A stretch of 5,828 nt of DNA, taken from NCBI GenBank assembly GCA_003511885.1, contig DOIX01000335.1:1-5828 (forward strand). Direction: 5' to 3'. The notes beneath the pieces were generated by a model that searched no databases, was not told where the DNA came from, and saw only the letters and a list, made by a program, of their open reading frames with translations. This document shows, in pieces, positions 3,930 through 5,828 of this stretch (its first letter is position 1; every line of letters begins with the position of its first letter). Origin of the DNA: Cyanobacteria bacterium UBA11153 (GTDB lineage Bacteria; Cyanobacteriota; Cyanobacteriia; Cyanobacteriales; Coleofasciculaceae). Both the position numbers and the translations under genes were made by a program.

Positions 3930-5828
3930 CTACCAAGGGCTGCCAATCATTGTAAATGCAGCCCAGTAATAGGGATCTTTGAATTCATTACTTTGGATCA
4001 TTTTTAATTGTGCTTGTCGCAGGGCTTCGGCTTTAATGTTTACGGTTTTTAATTGTTGATAAAATTCTGTCATGAGTTGAGAAGTTCCTTCATCGCTAAC
4101 ATACCACAGACTGGCTAAGGCTGATTTGACACCTGCTTGGACGGCAAAACCAGCAAATCCTAATTCCATGTTATCATTGTCGGCGGCAGTTTTGCAGGCT
4201 GAAAGTACTAATAATTCGATGAGTGGTTGTCGTTTATTCCAGCCTAATTGTCGAATTTGATTGAGACGGAGGAGTCGATCCCAGAGGAGAATATAGGAAT
4301 TATTTAATTCTCCTTCAAATTCACCATGAGTGGCAAGATGGACAATGGAAAATTGCCGATTTTGACTTTCTTGCTGGAGATTATTAAAGGTGGATTGTTG
4401 ATTTATTAATGCTTTGGATATGCCACCTCGAAGTTCCATAATAGTTTGAATTTCATTGCTAACATAAGGGAGGGGTTTGAGTTCTGTTTGTTTAATTTCT
4501 TCGCTGGATTGATTGATTTCGGAAACTCCGATGGCGAGGACAGGTTCATTCTGAATGTTCCGATAGCTAGTATCAGTTAAGCTGAGACTGGGCATCAATC
4601 CAATACTATATTTTTCGACTAAAAATCCTTGTCCGTCATGGAGTGCGGCTACAGGTAAGGAACGCAATCCAGCATCCATAATGAATACAAGATTGGTGAT
4701 ATTTTGGGCCTTTAAGTCTGCTTCCAGAGGGGCAATTAACCATTCATATAATTTTTTGGCTGAGGATAAGAATGGTATTTGATTCTTAATATTTTTGCGA
4801 AATTTTTCTGCCGTTTGGCGTACTTCTTCCTGAGTTGTATTATATACTGTGCGCAGGCTATTTTCTTCAGCAGTGACAATTCTTAGTTCTAGTAAATTGT
4901 TGGAAAATGTGGCGTATATTAAAGCAGATTTGGTTCCGGTTTGCTGTTGAATTTCATTTAGAATTTGTGCGGCATCTTTGGGGTTATATACGCTGCGTGG
5001 CAAACCGAGATATCCGGTATAGGCATCACTGATAATTGCTTCTAGAGTGGAAATTTCTTCATCAGCTTTATTTTTCGGACTATTATTCTGATTGTTGGGA
5101 ACAATGGTTTTAAATGGGAGATTGGTGAGGAAGGGAATGCGGGGAATGATTTGGATATTATCCTGTCGCACTGGTTCTTGAAAGGATTGAGGTGGTAAAA
5201 TTGTCCCGATAAAGCCTCTGCCGTTGGTAATTAAACCGAGAGTGCCATTTTTGAGTGCGTCTCCTACTTTAAAGGGATCGAATGCTGTGCCTCCGCCATG
5301 TTCTATTTTAATGGGATCTCCGTTGGTGGCAATACTGGTTGCACCAAGGATGGTGGGAAATGTTTCTGTTATTTGTAAATAACCGTCTGTGGCAATATGA
5401 ATTCCGCAGGGGGCAGTGAGGTTACAAATTTGGGGTAATGCTCCTTGGGCGTTAATGAAATCTAGGGTAATACCGGGAGCATTTCTGATATATTCGGGTT
5501 GGTTATTTTTGATGACAATCGTGCCTGCTGTGCCGTTTGTTGAGGATGAATTGATTTGTCCGATGTCAATTTTTTTGAGGGTTAAGATGTCAATTGTGCC
5601 GCCGCTGATAGTGCCAGATGAGCTTAAGTTTCCAGTGGTAATATCTCCCACTTCGCTAGTCAGAGAAATTGCACCACCTGTACCCTGAGTTGAAGATGTA
5701 TCGATATTGCCGATATTGATATTATTTGGGGCTGAGGCTGTAACGGCACCACCTGTACCTGTTGCAGAAGATGTATCGATATTCGTTACAGTAATAGCAC
5801 CTTTGGCTGTGGCGGAAACGTTACCACC
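3930..5828 (-). CDS. Beta-helix (haemagglutinin-like) CHAT-domain protein, 5' end outside window
   Basis: The frame is open from the window edge to the TAG at 3930-3932, giving 632 visible residues. A GTG at 5651 is not the start, because the repeat pattern runs straight through it. Residues 1 to about 110 are Gly/Ser/Thr/Asn-rich 25-residue repeats (GGAISLTS, GDITTGN, IDTSSTQGTGG) typical of right-handed beta-helices in filamentous-haemagglutinin-like, two-partner-secretion proteins. A linker follows, with a CNLTAPC cysteine pair and an Asn/Lys-rich stretch. From about residue 302 (ALIYATF) to the end (YYWAAFTMIGSPW) is a CHAT domain, the caspase-like fold named after HetF. Its dyad is visible as H501 in VHLATHGEF and C545 in LSACKTA. 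The domain is intact to its usual end. Such fusions probably act as secreted or surface proteases, but the secretion signal would be upstream of the window, so location and substrate are inferred. Confidence 0.92.
   Translation of the reverse strand, partial: GGNVSATAKGAITVTNIDTSSATGTGGAVTASAPNNINIGNIDTSSTQGTGGAISLTSEVGDITTGNLSSSGTISGGTIDILTLKKIDIGQINSSSTNGTAGTIVIKNNQPEYIRNAPGITLDFINAQGALPQICNLTAPCGIHIATDGYLQITETFPTILGATSIATNGDPIKIEHGGGTAFDPFKVGDALKNGTLGLITNGRGFIGTILPPQSFQEPVRQDNIQIIPRIPFLTNLPFKTIVPNNQNNSPKNKADEEISTLEAIISDAYTGYLGLPRSVYNPKDAAQILNEIQQQTGTKSALIYATFSNNLLELRIVTAEENSLRTVYNTTQEEVRQTAEKFRKNIKNQIPFLSSAKKLYEWLIAPLEADLKAQNITNLVFIMDAGLRSLPVAALHDGQGFLVEKYSIGLMPSLSLTDTSYRNIQNEPVLAIGVSEINQSSEEIKQTELKPLPYVSNEIQTIMELRGGISKALINQQSTFNNLQQESQNRQFSIVHLATHGEFEGELNNSYILLWDRLLRLNQIRQLGWNKRQPLIELLVLSACKTAADNDNMELGFAGFAVQAGVKSALASLWYVSDEGTSQLMTEFYQQLKTVNIKAEALRQAQLKMIQSNEFKDPYYWAAFTMIGSPW
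5521..5828. repeat. In-gene 75-nt tandem repeats coding beta-helix coils
   Basis: Related units begin at 5521, 5596, 5671, 5746 and, cut by the edge, 5821, exactly 75 nt (25 codons) apart. Each starts GYRCC(R/T)CC or similar on the plus strand, coding GGxI/V. The 5671 and 5746 units are closest, sharing GCACCACCTGTACC and GAAGATGTATCGATATT (the second with a small difference before it). The register is kept in frame with no indels. The pattern encodes successive coils of the beta-helix and continues beyond the window. Confidence 0.85.

Noticed and set aside
5649..5651. GTG at 5649-5651 as the start of the CHAT protein.
   Set aside because: The same frame stays open to the window edge and the 25-residue repeats continue upstream without a break, so this is an internal Val codon.

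Overview
The window reads as chromosomal DNA from a filamentous cyanobacterium, probably Oscillatoriales or Nostocales-like. The evidence is a rpsB-tsf pair with cyanobacterial-style proteins, an octameric HIP1 palindrome (GCGATCGC at 3666-3673), two heptameric tandem-repeat tracts, an Uma2/DUF820 remnant, and a beta-helix/CHAT protein of a kind common in these organisms. This assignment is inferred from content; no database search was possible. Every gene lies on the minus strand, so transcription runs from position 5828 towards 1.

In transcription order, 5828-3930 is the 3' part of a large gene. It encodes a beta-helical, haemagglutinin-like repeat region (exact 75-nt period) fused to a C-terminal CHAT caspase-like domain with visible His and Cys catalytic residues. 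It ends at two copies of a hairpin repeat, the first of which (in transcription order) is followed by T5 and could be its terminator. The gap 3929-3543 also holds a truncated Uma2-type nuclease remnant. 3542-1631 is a two-gene unit: an ABC-type ATPase with a DUF3696-like tail, overlapping by 11 nt a PIN-like putative RNase. The gap 1630-1336 holds a heptamer array that includes the PIN gene's stop codon, a GGTTGGG hairpin repeat and a weak promoter candidate. 1275-472 is rpsB (ribosomal protein S2), followed by a heptamer tandem array and tsf (EF-Ts, only its first 85 codons in view).

rpsB-tsf is the usual translation pair. The upstream material is accessory in character: a likely ATPase-nuclease conflict module, a degraded nuclease gene, a surface or secreted CHAT protease candidate and several dispersed repeats. 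The best candidate for an undescribed system is the ATPase plus PIN pair, whose layout resembles two-gene defence systems such as Septu (ATPase then nuclease) but with a PIN-like rather than an HNH effector.
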